DNA of 64,000 bases, taken from contig NZ_LXEU01000066.1 of assembly GCF_001654985.1 (NCBI RefSeq), forward strand, positions 80,461 through 144,460, written 5' to 3'. The notes beneath the pieces are model-generated. The model was not told where the DNA came from, did no database searches, and saw only the letters and a program-made list of their open reading frames with translations. Below are positions 22,104 to 30,872 of this stretch, one piece after another; within the stretch, counting starts at the first letter, position 1, and the number at the start of each line of letters is the position of its first letter. Origin of the DNA: Kluyvera georgiana ATCC 51603 (GTDB lineage Bacteria > Pseudomonadota > Gammaproteobacteria > Enterobacterales > Enterobacteriaceae). The position numbers and the translations under genes are program-made.

Positions 22104-23603
22104 CTAACGCCGCCGTCCGCCCAGCAGGCTACCCAACATCCCACGCACAATCTGATTGGTCACCTGGCGCACGGCGCTTTTTGCCGCCGTTTGCACCAGA
22201 CCATCATGCTTACCGCCGCGTGGACCGGTGGTGCCGAAGATAATATCTTTCAGCCCGCCAAGTATGCCGTCATCAACACCCTGCTGACTTTTGGCCGGTG
22301 GTGCATCCGCCTGTCCTGCGCTGTTCTGCACACCTTTTTGCAGCATCTCGAACGCTGATTCGCGGTCAACGTCATCCTCGTATTTACCGTACAGCGGTGA
22401 ATTGTTGATTAAGCCGTTGCGCTCGTCATCGGTTACCGGCCCCATCCGCGAACACGGTGCAATCACCATCGCCCGCTCCACCACCGACGGGCTGCCTTTC
22501 TCATCAAGGAACGAGATCAGCGCTTCCCCGGTTCCCAACTCCTGAATCGCCTGCTCTGTGCTGAACGCCGGGTTTGCGCGCATGGTCTGCGCAGCGGTTT
22601 TTACCGCTTTCTGATCCTTCGGCGTAAAGGCGCGCAGGGCGTGTTGCACGCGGTTGCCCAACTGCCCGAGCACCGCATCGGGGATATCCGACGGATTCTG
22701 CGAAACAAAATAGACCCCCACACCCTTGGAGCGAATCAGGCGTATCACCTGCTCGATTTTATCCAGCAGCACCTGTGGCGCATCGTTGAACAGCAGGTGC
22801 GCCTCATCGAAGAAAAACACCAGCTTTGGTTTTTCCACATCGCCGGCCTCCGGCAACTGCTCGTACAGCTCGGAGAGCATCCACAGCAGGCTGGCGGCGT
22901 ACAGCTTCGGCATCTGGTAAAGCTTTTCCGCGCTGAGGATATTGATGATGCCTTTGCCGTTGCTGTCGGTACGCATCCAGTCTTTGATATCCAGCATTGG
23001 CTCACCGAAGAAGTGTTCGGCACCTTGTTGCTCCAGCGTCAGCAGCCCGCGCTGGATCGCCCCCACGGAGGCACTGCTGATATTGCCGTACTGGTTCTGG
23101 AAGGATTTCGCGTTATCGCCGATGTACTGGGTTATCGCGCGCAGGTCTTTGAAGTCCAGCAGCAACAGCCCTTGATCGTCAGCAATACGAAAGATGATGT
23201 TCAATACCCCGGACTGCACCTCGTTGAGATTGAGCAGGCGAGCCAGTAGCAGTGGGCCGAGGTCGGACACCGTTGCCCGCACCGGATGTCCCTTCTCGCC
23301 GAAGATATCCCACACCACTACCGGGTTTGCGTGTGGTTCCCAGTCGGTGACGCCGATTTTCGTCAACCGGGCGGTAAGTTTTTCCGATGCCTGACCTTCT
23401 TCGGCAACGCCGGTCAGGTCGCCTTTCACGTCGGCCATAAATACCGGCACGCCAATCTCCGAGAACGACTCCGCTATCTTTTGCAGGGTGACCGTTTTCC
23501 CGGTACCGGTGGCACCAGTAATTAACCCGTGGCGGTTGGCCATATTGGGCAGCAGTTCAAGCTGTGTGTCCTGGGTGCGTGCAATCAGCAAAGGTGCGCT
23601 CAT
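22104..23603 (-). CDS. yjgR: HerA-like ATPase YjgR
   Basis: A 499-residue cytosolic ATPase of the DUF853 (HerA/FtsK-related) family; the cellular role is not established. The Walker A motif GATGTGKT is at residues 30-37 and the Walker [12 protein letters not shown] at about residues 265-275. The C-terminus is basic, GSLLGGRRR. It lies downstream of lptG on the opposite strand, as in E. coli. Confidence 0.93.
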   Translation of the reverse strand: MSAPLLIARTQDTQLELLPNMANRHGLITGATGTGKTVTLQKIAESFSEIGVPVFMADVKGDLTGVAEEGQASEKLTARLTKIGVTDWEPHANPVVVWDIFGEKGHPVRATVSDLGPLLLARLLNLNEVQSGVLNIIFRIADDQGLLLLDFKDLRAITQYIGDNAKSFQNQYGNISSASVGAIQRGLLTLEQQGAEHFFGEPMLDIKDWMRTDSNGKGIINILSAEKLYQMPKLYAASLLWMLSELYEQLPEAGDVEKPKLVFFFDEAHLLFNDAPQVLLDKIEQVIRLIRSKGVGVYFVSQNPSDIPDAVLGQLGNRVQHALRAFTPKDQKAVKTAAQTMRANPAFSTEQAIQELGTGEALISFLDEKGSPSVVERAMVIAPCSRMGPVTDDERNGLINNSPLYGKYEDDVDRESAFEMLQKGVQNSAGQADAPPAKSQQGVDDGILGGLKDIIFGTTGPRGGKHDGLVQTAAKSAVRQVTNQIVRGMLGSLLGGRRR

Positions 23604-23737
23604 GGGTAATCCTCCATTTATTCTGCGTCGAGTATAGGCAAAACAACGGCATCTCGCGGCGGTAAATTGTCTGTTTTGCGGCGCTTTATCCAGCGCGAAC
23701 TATGCTTTGCATACGGTTTTCTTTTTTTTGGAAGGTT

Positions 23738-25375
23738 ATGTCCAGATTCTTCTTTAACGAGCGCAAACACCTTGTCGATGATGCGCTAGAAGGCTTAGTG
23801 TTGTCTGCACCTCACGCGAACCTGGTGCGATTGGATATCGACCCGGCGATTCGTATCGTCGCCCGCAGCGACTGGGATAAAAGCCGGGTGGCGATAATCT
23901 CCGGCGGCGGCTCCGGCCATGAACCGGCGCACGCGGGCTTTGTCGGCAGAGGCATGCTCACCGCTGCGGTATGCGGCGATCTCTTCGCCTCCCCAAGTGT
24001 GGATGCGGTACTAAATGCCATCGTGGCGGTCACGGGCGATCGCGGCTGCCTGCTGATTGTTAAAAACTACACCGGCGACCGCCTCAACTTCGGTCTTGCC
24101 GCCGAAAAAGCCAAACGTTACGGCCTGAAGGTTGAAATGGTCATTGTCTCTGACGATGTCGCGCTACCGGATAACAAACAGCCGCGCGGCATTGCAGGCA
24201 CGGCGATGGTACATAAAGTCGCGGGACACGCAGCGGAGCAGGGGAAATCGCTTAGCGAAGTGCTCGAGATAGCCCGGCAGGCGAGCCGGGGCGTGTTCAG
24301 CCTGGGACTGGCGATGGAAACCTGCAATCTGCCCGGAGGGGAAACGGAAGATCGCATTAAACCCGGCCTGGTGGAACTGGGGCTCGGTATTCACGGCGAG
24401 CCGGGCGCCTCGACGGTCAACAGCCATAACAGCAAACAGCTGATTGGCGCGCTGGTTGAGACCCTGAGGGCATCAGCAGGCGACAACCGTGTGGCGGTGT
24501 TGATCAACAACCTGGGCGGCGTGTCGGAGCTGGAGATGGCGCTGCTCACCAAAGAGCTGGCGCACTCTTCGCTACGTGAGCAGATAGCCTATCTGATTGG
24601 CCCGGCGACGCTGGTCAGCTCGCTGGATATGAAAGGTTTCTCGCTGTCGCTGATCGTCCTTAACCAGGTCATCGAACAAGCGCTGCTGGCGGATGTTGAG
24701 ACCACCGGTTGGGTGAAGGCGGTGGCCTTTGCGCCACTGAGAACGCTGACGCATGCCAAAGTGCACGACGCGTTGGAGGTTCTGCCGTCGGAGAATCCGC
24801 AGGTGCATGCGCTGGTGGCGCAGGCGACCCAGACGTTGCAGGGGCTTGAGAGCCGACTGAACGCGCTGGATGCTAAAGTGGGCGATGGCGACACCGGCTC
24901 GACCTTTGCGCTGGGCGCGCAGGATATCGCCACGCAGCTTGAGCAGAATGTGCTGCCGCTGAACAACCCGGCGCAGCTGCTACAACTGATTGGCGAACGG
25001 CTGGCAACGGTGATGGGAGGTTCCAGCGGCGTGCTGATGTCGTTGTTCTTTACCGCAGCAGGACAAGCGTTAGCACAGAGAGAGACGCTGCCGAATGCGC
25101 TGCTCGCAGGATTAAAGCAGATGAAATTCTACGGTGGCGCCGCACCTGGCGACCGTACGTTAATCGATGCCCTACAACCGGCGCTGGAAGCGCTGCGTGA
25201 TAAAGGGCTGACGGAAGCTATTGCGGCGGCGCAACAGGGGGCTGAAAGCACGGCGACGATGCAAAAAGCGAAAGCGGGGCGCGCATCGTACGTGAACAGC
25301 GACAACCTCAACGGCGTGCCGGACCCGGGAGCCGTTGCTGTAGCGGAGGTTTTCGCAGCTTTTGCAAAAGCTTAA
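23738..25375 (+). CDS. ATP-dependent dihydroxyacetone kinase (fused DhaK-DhaL)
   Basis: Phosphorylates dihydroxyacetone to dihydroxyacetone phosphate with ATP. The 545-residue product joins a DhaK domain (about 1-330) to a DhaL domain (about 350-545), as in Citrobacter freundii DHA kinase. The substrate-binding motif SGGGSGHEPAH is at residues 55-65 and the His that binds the substrate covalently is H219 in GIHGEPGAS. DhaL has the Mg-ATP motif DAKVGDGDTGST. I chose the ATG at 23738, which has a GGAAGG site and gives the family start MSRFFFNERKHLV. It sits alone, not in a glycerol operon, in a spot where E. coli carries other genes. Confidence 0.9.
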   Translation: MSRFFFNERKHLVDDALEGLVLSAPHANLVRLDIDPAIRIVARSDWDKSRVAIISGGGSGHEPAHAGFVGRGMLTAAVCGDLFASPSVDAVLNAIVAVTGDRGCLLIVKNYTGDRLNFGLAAEKAKRYGLKVEMVIVSDDVALPDNKQPRGIAGTAMVHKVAGHAAEQGKSLSEVLEIARQASRGVFSLGLAMETCNLPGGETEDRIKPGLVELGLGIHGEPGASTVNSHNSKQLIGALVETLRASAGDNRVAVLINNLGGVSELEMALLTKELAHSSLREQIAYLIGPATLVSSLDMKGFSLSLIVLNQVIEQALLADVETTGWVKAVAFAPLRTLTHAKVHDALEVLPSENPQVHALVAQATQTLQGLESRLNALDAKVGDGDTGSTFALGAQDIATQLEQNVLPLNNPAQLLQLIGERLATVMGGSSGVLMSLFFTAAGQALAQRETLPNALLAGLKQMKFYGGAAPGDRTLIDALQPALEALRDKGLTEAIAAAQQGAESTATMQKAKAGRASYVNSDNLNGVPDPGAVAVAEVFAAFAKA

Positions 25376-25418
25376 CGGCGTAGAGAAGAACCGGCGGCAG
25401 AACGCCGCCGGATAAACA

Positions 25419-26438
25419 TCAGAAATCAGCCTTCAGCACTACGCGGTAACGGGCTTTACCGTCACGCACGTACTGGATGGCATCGTTGATTTTAGACATC
25501 GGGAACTGCTCGGTGATGGGCGCTACTTTGCTGCGACCAGCAAACTTCATCAGCTTACGCAGCTCGAACGGGTTACCCGTCGCTGAACCGGAGACGCTAC
25601 GGTCGCCGCCAATCAGGGTAAACGCCGGTACCGGCAGCGGCGTCAGCACCGCGCCGACGGTGTGGAAGTTGCCGCCCGAGGCCAGCGCTTCGAAGTACGG
25701 CTGCCAGTTCAGGTCGACGTTGACGGTATTGATGATCAGGTCAAACTGACCCGCTAGTTCTTTGAGCGCTTCCGGCGAGCGGCTGTTGACCACGTGATCT
25801 GCGCCCATCGCCCGCACTTCCTGCTCTTTCGACGGATTGGAGCTGAACGCTGTAACTTCGGCACCCATTGCGCGCAGCAGCTTAATGGCGATATGCCCCA
25901 GACCACCAATCCCAATCACCCCTACGCGGCTGGTGGCGGTGACGTGATGCATCAGCAGCGGTTTAAAGACGGTGATACCGCCGCACAGCATTGGGCCTGC
26001 GGTTTCGATATCAATGTTGTCCGGCAGAGGAATAACCCATTGCCAGTCGGCGCGCAGCTTATCGGCAAAGCCGCCGTGGTTGAGGATGGTTGGTACCGAA
26101 CCTTCGGTACAGTTAATCTGGTTGCCATCAATACAGGCATCGCAGTGACCGCAGCTTCGCGCCGTCCAGCCAATGCCCACCCGTTGACCAATCTTCAGAC
26201 CTTTATTCTGTGCCGCGCTGCCCAGTGCTACCACGTGACCAATCACCTCGTGGCCGGCAACCAGCGGATATTGAGAGAACCCCCATTCGTTATCGATCAT
26301 CGACAGGTCCGAGTGGCAGATCCCGCAGTAATCTACTTTAACCTCAACGTCTTCGGGCAGCAGCTCCCCGGCATCGTATTCCCAGACTTCCAGTTCTGCT
26401 CCGGCATTTTTCGCGGCGTAGCTTTTTATGATAGACAT
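25419..26438 (-). CDS. ahr: NADPH-dependent aldehyde reductase Ahr
   Basis: A zinc-dependent medium-chain alcohol dehydrogenase that reduces a range of aldehydes with NADPH (formerly YjgB). It is 339 residues from the ATG at 26438. The catalytic zinc ligands are C38 and H63-E64 (GHEVIGH). The structural zinc site is C96, C99, C102 and C110. The cofactor motif GIGGLGH is near residue 175. It is next to leuX, as in E. coli. A longer frame upstream would run through the leuX promoter and tRNA and is not credible. Confidence 0.95.
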   Translation of the reverse strand: MSIIKSYAAKNAGAELEVWEYDAGELLPEDVEVKVDYCGICHSDLSMIDNEWGFSQYPLVAGHEVIGHVVALGSAAQNKGLKIGQRVGIGWTARSCGHCDACIDGNQINCTEGSVPTILNHGGFADKLRADWQWVIPLPDNIDIETAGPMLCGGITVFKPLLMHHVTATSRVGVIGIGGLGHIAIKLLRAMGAEVTAFSSNPSKEQEVRAMGADHVVNSRSPEALKELAGQFDLIINTVNVDLNWQPYFEALASGGNFHTVGAVLTPLPVPAFTLIGGDRSVSGSATGNPFELRKLMKFAGRSKVAPITEQFPMSKINDAIQYVRDGKARYRVVLKADF

Positions 26439-26585
26439 CGTGTATCTCTCAGTGTGGTGTTGAACTGAGAGTGTAGAGCATGTGGGGGCAGGGCGCTTGG
26501 CGGAAGGGGGGATTAAGACTAATGTGATCGCGGCTAAGTTGTGCTGTTTTTTTCGACACTTAGCGAGGTTAACACGTGCTGGTGC

Positions 26586-26613
26586 TTGCATGGTTGCGTG
26601 TGGCAGGTATAAT
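26586..26613 (+). promoter_or_regulatory. leuX promoter
   Basis: TTGCAT (26586-26591) and TATAAT (26608-26613) are 16 bases apart, about 28 bases upstream of the mature tRNA. Confidence 0.8.
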
Positions 26614-26641
26614 CCACAACGTTTTCCGCATACCTTTCCGT

Positions 26642-26726
26642 GCCGGAGTGGCGAAATCGGTAGACGCAGTTGATTCAAAATCAACCGTAGAAATACGTGC
26701 CGGTTCGAGTCCGGCCTTCGGCACCA
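26642..26726 (+). tRNA. leuX: tRNA-Leu (anticodon CAA), leuX
   Basis: An 85-base class II tRNA, near identical to E. coli leuX, with encoded CCA. The anticodon CAA is at 26676-26678 in the loop TTCAAAA, reading UUG. The variable arm and the T loop GGTTCGAGTCC are intact. It is a common island target; the 3' part from 26706 to 26720 is repeated at 62889-62903, marking the island ends. Confidence 0.97.
26706..26720 (+). repeat. Left attachment site (attL) of the island
   Basis: The 15 bases CGAGTCCGGCCTTCG, within the T arm and acceptor stem of leuX, recur exactly at 62889-62903. The integrase gene starts 193 bases further on. The exact crossover cannot be fixed from one sequence. Confidence 0.75.
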
Positions 26727-26738
26727 TCGGAACATCAA

Positions 26739-26764
26739 TAGACGTCAACGGACGTCTTTTTTTG
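26739..26764 (+). terminator. leuX terminator
   Basis: GACGTC-AACG-GACGTC followed by a run of seven T residues, 14 bases after the tRNA. Confidence 0.85.
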
Positions 26765-26839
26765 TGTCTGAAATCCAGTATTTACCCATTATTCCCGCTA
26801 TATTAACTCTCTCAAGGTCAACCTACTTCAACGTACATC

Positions 26840-26898
26840 TACCAACAGATGTTGGTACAGATGATGGTATTTCCGGTTCGATAATGCTTGTACCAACA
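26840..26898. repeat. TGTTGGTA/TACCAACA motif cluster before the integrase
   Basis: TACCAACA-GA-TGTTGGTA (26840-26857) is a palindrome. TGTTGGTACA (26850-26859) is repeated inverted as TGTACCAACA (26889-26898). The same 8-mer occurs twice near the right island end at 62813-62832. These could be integrase arm-type or excisionase sites, or a self-control operator for int. Confidence 0.6.
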
Positions 26899-26912
26899 GG
26901 GAGGGGATAAGC

Positions 26913-28157
26913 ATGGCTCTAACAGATATCAAAGTCAGAACAGCCAAGCCAACGGATAAGCAATATAAGCTGACTGATGGCAACGGTATGCATCTTCTCG
27001 TCCATCCCAATGGTTCTAAATACTGGCGTTTGCAATACCGATTTGGCGGAAAGCAAAAGATGCTGGCTCTGGGTGTTTATCCTGATGTGTCACTCGCTGA
27101 TGCAAGGGCTCGTCGTGATGAGGCTCGTAAGCTTTTGGCAAACAGCATCGATCCGGGAGATAAAAAGAAAAATGATAAGGTTGAGCAGGAAGAAGCACGT
27201 ACTTTCGAACAACTTGCTATTGAGTGGCATGCCACAAATAAAAAGTGGTCGGAAGAACATAGCCGACGAGTACTGAAAAGTCTGGAGGATAATCTCTTCC
27301 CTGCCATAGGTAAGCGAAATATTGCTGATCTTAAAACTAGAGACCTTCTAGTCCCAATCAAAGCGGTAGAGTTGTCGGGGCGACTTGAGGTGGCATCCCG
27401 TCTACAGCAGCGCACTACTGCAATTATGAGATATGCCGTTCAGAGTGGTTTACTTGATTACAATCCCGCACAGGAAATGGTTGGTGCTGTTGCTTCAAGT
27501 AACAGGCAGCATAGACCTGCATTGGAGTTGAAACGTACCCCCGAACTGCTTCAGCGCATTGACAGCTATACGGGTAGACCTTTGACCCGCCTTGCCGTTG
27601 AGCTAACCCTCCTTGTATTTATTCGTTCAAGTGAACTGCGTTTTGCTCGTTGGTCTGAGATCGATTTTGAAACATCGATGTGGACGATCCCAGCAGAGCG
27701 AGAAGCTATTGAAGGGGTGAAGCACTCCCAGCGTGGTTCAAAAATGCGTACGCCTCATTTGGTGCCGTTATCTCGTCAGGCGTTAGCAATCCTTAAACAG
27801 GTACACAAACTTAGTGGCGAGCGCGATTTTGTTTTCATTGGCGATCACGACCATCGTAAACCGATGAGTGAGAACACGGTGAACAAGGCGCTGCGCGTTA
27901 TGGGTTATGACACGAAGGTAGAGGTTTGTGGACATGGTTTCAGAACAATGGCCTGTAGTTCATTGATAGAATCGGGATTGTGGTCGAGGGATGCGGTTGA
28001 ACGGCAGATGAGCCATATGGAGCGTAACTCTGTACGTGCGGCTTATATTCATAAGGCCGAGCATCTGGATGAGCGCAGACTGATGCTGCAGTGGTGGGCT
28101 GATTTTTTGGATGCGAATCGGGAAAAGGAAGTTAGTCCTTATGACTTTGGTAAATAA
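26913..28157 (+). CDS. P4-type tyrosine integrase
   Basis: Catalyses integration and excision of the island at leuX. The 414-residue product has the N-terminal arm-binding DUF4102 domain (about 1-90), a core-binding SAM-like domain (about 95-185) and the catalytic domain (about 200-390). The catalytic residues are visible: Arg near 238 (IRSSELRF), His341 and Arg344 (HGFRTM), His368 (SHME) and Tyr378 (AAYIH). The ATG at 26913 has a GGGAGGGGA site. It appears intact, so the island may still be mobile with a suitable excisionase. Confidence 0.95.
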   Translation: MALTDIKVRTAKPTDKQYKLTDGNGMHLLVHPNGSKYWRLQYRFGGKQKMLALGVYPDVSLADARARRDEARKLLANSIDPGDKKKNDKVEQEEARTFEQLAIEWHATNKKWSEEHSRRVLKSLEDNLFPAIGKRNIADLKTRDLLVPIKAVELSGRLEVASRLQQRTTAIMRYAVQSGLLDYNPAQEMVGAVASSNRQHRPALELKRTPELLQRIDSYTGRPLTRLAVELTLLVFIRSSELRFARWSEIDFETSMWTIPAEREAIEGVKHSQRGSKMRTPHLVPLSRQALAILKQVHKLSGERDFVFIGDHDHRKPMSENTVNKALRVMGYDTKVEVCGHGFRTMACSSLIESGLWSRDAVERQMSHMERNSVRAAYIHKAEHLDERRLMLQWWADFLDANREKEVSPYDFGK

Positions 28158-28259
28158 TCTAATTCCTGACGCTTGCTATGCGTAAATTTGAAAAGCCAGC
28201 TTGAACTATAACCCATACTTTTTTATAACTGTATTATTCTGGCGATTCAGAGGTGCACT

Positions 28260-28493
28260 ATGAAAACTTTCGATACTCAACTTGCGATGAGTATTGTATC
28301 GCACTCAACGGGAGGTTTTAGTTACGACACTCTAGCTAGAGCTTTGATTTCTAAGAATAAAAATGAAAGTCCCGACATTCTTCTTGAGTCATGTCGAAAT
28401 TTTTGTCTCTCTCTTGAGGAAAAAGGCATTCTGAGGCGATGCCAAAAATGTTCTCATTCTCAAGATGAGTATTTCGAGTATATTCCTCACTAA
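28260..28493 (+). CDS. Small protein of unknown function at the left end of the dpd cluster
   Basis: A 77-residue protein that I do not recognise. It has an AGAGGTGCACT ribosome site and base composition like that of dpdC. The C-terminal half has a CxxC (CQKC) with a nearby His (HSQ), which could bind a metal, and the middle looks helical. A long palindrome separates it from dpdC. It could be a small regulator or accessory of the island; this is only inferred from position. Confidence 0.6.
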   Translation: MKTFDTQLAMSIVSHSTGGFSYDTLARALISKNKNESPDILLESCRNFCLSLEEKGILRRCQKCSHSQDEYFEYIPH

Positions 28494-28494
28494 C

Positions 28495-28526
28495 ATCAGT
28501 CCCTGAAAATTTTTTCAGGGACTGAT
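28495..28526. terminator. 15-bp perfect palindrome before dpdC
   Basis: ATCAGTCCCTGAAAA and TTTTCAGGGACTGAT are perfect inverted repeats with a 2-base loop. With an A run before and a T run within the stem it could terminate the 77-residue gene's transcript. It is also well placed to be an operator for dpdC. Confidence 0.65.
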
Positions 28527-28591
28527 AACTCCGTTCTTGTCATCCCCTTTTTTCTCCTGTAGCTTGTGTAACACGATTCTGGGGGGCGATT

Positions 28592-29548
28592 GTGAGCAAC
28601 ATTAACTTAATAACAACATGTACAAACGGCAAACACTACGGTAGTAGGGATATATTGAGTCTGAGTCAATTTTCATCAGGCCGAACACCTTCAAATGTGC
28701 TCGTGAATTCTTGGTGCAATGCTCTGAATGAAGCTATTTCTACCTCTGCAACTGTATGTGCAAAGGATCTTTATAAAGGTGGGCATTGGGCGACAGCTAA
28801 AGCCATCTTAGATGATTATCCTATTGATTTATGGGTTCTTTCTGCTGGCTTAGGCCTCCTTCACCACAAAGACAATGTTGTACCTTATAAAGCGACCTTT
28901 GCTGTTGGATATGACGAATCAATACCATTGTATTCTCAAGAATATGCAGGAAAAAGTTTTCATAGAACATGGTGGAAAGAAATAACCAATAGATCTATTT
29001 TTAAATCTAAGCATCCTACATCTATTGTAGAGTTAATGAAAAAAAGAAAAAAAGAATATTATATAATCTGTGGTTCCCCAGATTATATTAATGCAATTGA
29101 ACTGGATATCATTAATGGTCTTGAATATTTGGTTGATGCAAAAAAACAACTGCTTATTATAACTTCCAAAAAAATCAATAGTAGGCTGAATGCATACCTT
29201 TTCAAAACCAACCAAAATATAGCTCAGTGGTTGAGATGCAATATGCTTATGCTTAATATCAGTGTGGCAAAATACATTGTGAACGAATTTACGTCAAAAC
29301 AACTCAATGATTTAAATGAGCTATCTCAAAAGTTAATAGAAGAACTCAAGGAGTTACCTGAGCGTGAAGTGAAAAAAGGAATTCGTCGTAGCCCGGAGGA
29401 AGTTAAGTCATTCATTTTAAAGCTTATGGAACAAAATCCTGGTATCAGTGCAACACATGCGTTGCGTGAATTTCGTGACTCGGGAAATTCATTTGAGGAA
29501 AAACGTTTTCGGGCTGAGTTTAAGGCCCTTAGAGAGGCTAAACCTTAA
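28592..29548 (+). CDS. dpdC: DpdC, 7-deazaguanine DNA modification protein
   Basis: A 318-residue protein that I assign to DpdC from its place beside dpdA-dpdB and from its YaaA/DUF6884-like N-terminal domain. This has TTCTNGK at residues 8-14, DLYKGGHW at 59-66 and LSAGLGLL at 83-90. In the Salmonella Montevideo system DpdC converts preQ0 in DNA to the amide form. The C-terminal part (about 235-318) is basic and helical and may touch DNA. The start is a GTG behind a GGGGGG run. The gene is clearly AT-rich compared with the core genes, which points to transfer. The exact activity here is inferred. Confidence 0.75.
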   Translation: MSNINLITTCTNGKHYGSRDILSLSQFSSGRTPSNVLVNSWCNALNEAISTSATVCAKDLYKGGHWATAKAILDDYPIDLWVLSAGLGLLHHKDNVVPYKATFAVGYDESIPLYSQEYAGKSFHRTWWKEITNRSIFKSKHPTSIVELMKKRKKEYYIICGSPDYINAIELDIINGLEYLVDAKKQLLIITSKKINSRLNAYLFKTNQNIAQWLRCNMLMLNISVAKYIVNEFTSKQLNDLNELSQKLIEELKELPEREVKKGIRRSPEEVKSFILKLMEQNPGISATHALREFRDSGNSFEEKRFRAEFKALREAKP

Positions 29549-29600
29549 TGCTACTTGCCTGGGTTTCATGGTAGAATCCCCCGTTTTTTGAGGCTTAGCA

Positions 29601-30872
29601 GTGGCGTCACAGGAGAGTAAGTTGTCGAAGCTAAAGTATTTTTTCCCTGATAGTCAGGATTTTATCGATCCCAGTTTTGACTTCTTCCGCGAAACGCGTA
29701 ACGAACATCGCGTGCGTCAACGTGACGATCATTATCCGCATGAGGTTTTTCCTCATCCTTATGATGGTATGCTGGTTTCTAAAGCTGTAGTAGATGGTCT
29801 TGGTGGCGGTGAGAGCAAATATACCCGTGCCCAGCGTTTGCGTTATTTCCGTAATGGAATGAAGCACTTTTTCCGTCTTCCGGAAAATATGGAAACCATG
29901 GGTGATTGCGGAGCCTTCACCTATGTTAACCAGGACGTCCCCCCATACCGTGTGGAAGAGGTGATTGAGTTCTACGAAACTTCCCGCTTTAACCATGGCG
30001 TTTCTCTCGATCACATTGTCTTTGGCTATGAGAAACCAGGTGAAGTATTCAGTGGCGAAGTATTGGCTGAATGTCGCCGACGCCAAGATATCACTCTGAC
30101 CTTGGCTCAAGAGTTTTTAAACAAGTCTCAAAAGTCCTGTTTTACTCCCTTTGGCGTTGCACATGGATGGAGCAAAACTTCCTATCGTCAGTCTGTAGAG
30201 GCCCTGCTGGCCATGGGATACAGAAATATCACCATGGGGGGGATGGTGCCGTTGAAAACGGCGCAGATCCTTGAGACTCTCGAAGAGATTAAACCGCTGC
30301 TGAAAAGTGATACACGTGTTCACTTGCTTGGCATTGCCCGTCCAGAGAGTTTCGCCGACTTTATCAAGTTTGGTGTGACCAGTATTGACTCAACAACACC
30401 GCTGCAGCAAGCCTTCAAAGATCGGAAAAACAACTATCATACGCCTGATGGCCCGGCCTATACCGCTGTGCGTGTCCCTCAGTTTGATGCGAATCCAAGC
30501 TTGAGTCGCAAAATAAAATCTGGCGTGATTGATCAGGATATTGCACGACATCTGGAAAAGGATGCCATGACTGCCCTGTTTGAATATGATAAAGGGGCTT
30601 TGTCCCTTGAGAAAACTCTTGATGCAGTCCTGGCATATGAACGCCTCCATTCGGGTGAAAAAGAGGCCGATAAAATCCGTGCGGATTATGAGCGTACGCT
30701 GGGAGAACGTCCTTGGAAACAATGCCAGTGCAATATTTGCCAGGCCATCGGTATCAACGTCATCATTTTCCGCGGAGCAGAACGTAACCGTCGCCGCGGT
30801 TTCCATAATATTCAGGTGTTGTACAACCGTTTACAGCACACATTGTCATTACGCTCAGAGGAACTGTCATGA
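29601..30872 (+). CDS. dpdA: DpdA, tRNA-guanine transglycosylase-like DNA base exchanger
   Basis: The key enzyme of the system: it replaces guanine in DNA with preQ0. The 423-residue product is a TGT-type TIM barrel. It has the equivalent of the TGT DSGGFQ motif as D102-CGAF and a second active-site Asp at D263 (SIDSTTPLQ). The zinc site is C375, C377, C380 and H402 (CxCx2C and x21 H). Its stop overlaps the dpdB ATG by 4 bases. The start is either the GTG at 29601 (GAGG upstream) or a TTG at 29622 behind AGGAG. The gene is 52 bases after dpdC. Confidence 0.9.
   Translation: MASQESKLSKLKYFFPDSQDFIDPSFDFFRETRNEHRVRQRDDHYPHEVFPHPYDGMLVSKAVVDGLGGGESKYTRAQRLRYFRNGMKHFFRLPENMETMGDCGAFTYVNQDVPPYRVEEVIEFYETSRFNHGVSLDHIVFGYEKPGEVFSGEVLAECRRRQDITLTLAQEFLNKSQKSCFTPFGVAHGWSKTSYRQSVEALLAMGYRNITMGGMVPLKTAQILETLEEIKPLLKSDTRVHLLGIARPESFADFIKFGVTSIDSTTPLQQAFKDRKNNYHTPDGPAYTAVRVPQFDANPSLSRKIKSGVIDQDIARHLEKDAMTALFEYDKGALSLEKTLDAVLAYERLHSGEKEADKIRADYERTLGERPWKQCQCNICQAIGINVIIFRGAERNRRRGFHNIQVLYNRLQHTLSLRSEELS

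Noticed and set aside
25419..26738. A 439-residue version of Ahr starting inside leuX
   Set aside because: The extra 100 residues would be read from the tRNA and its promoter; the 339-residue form fits the family.
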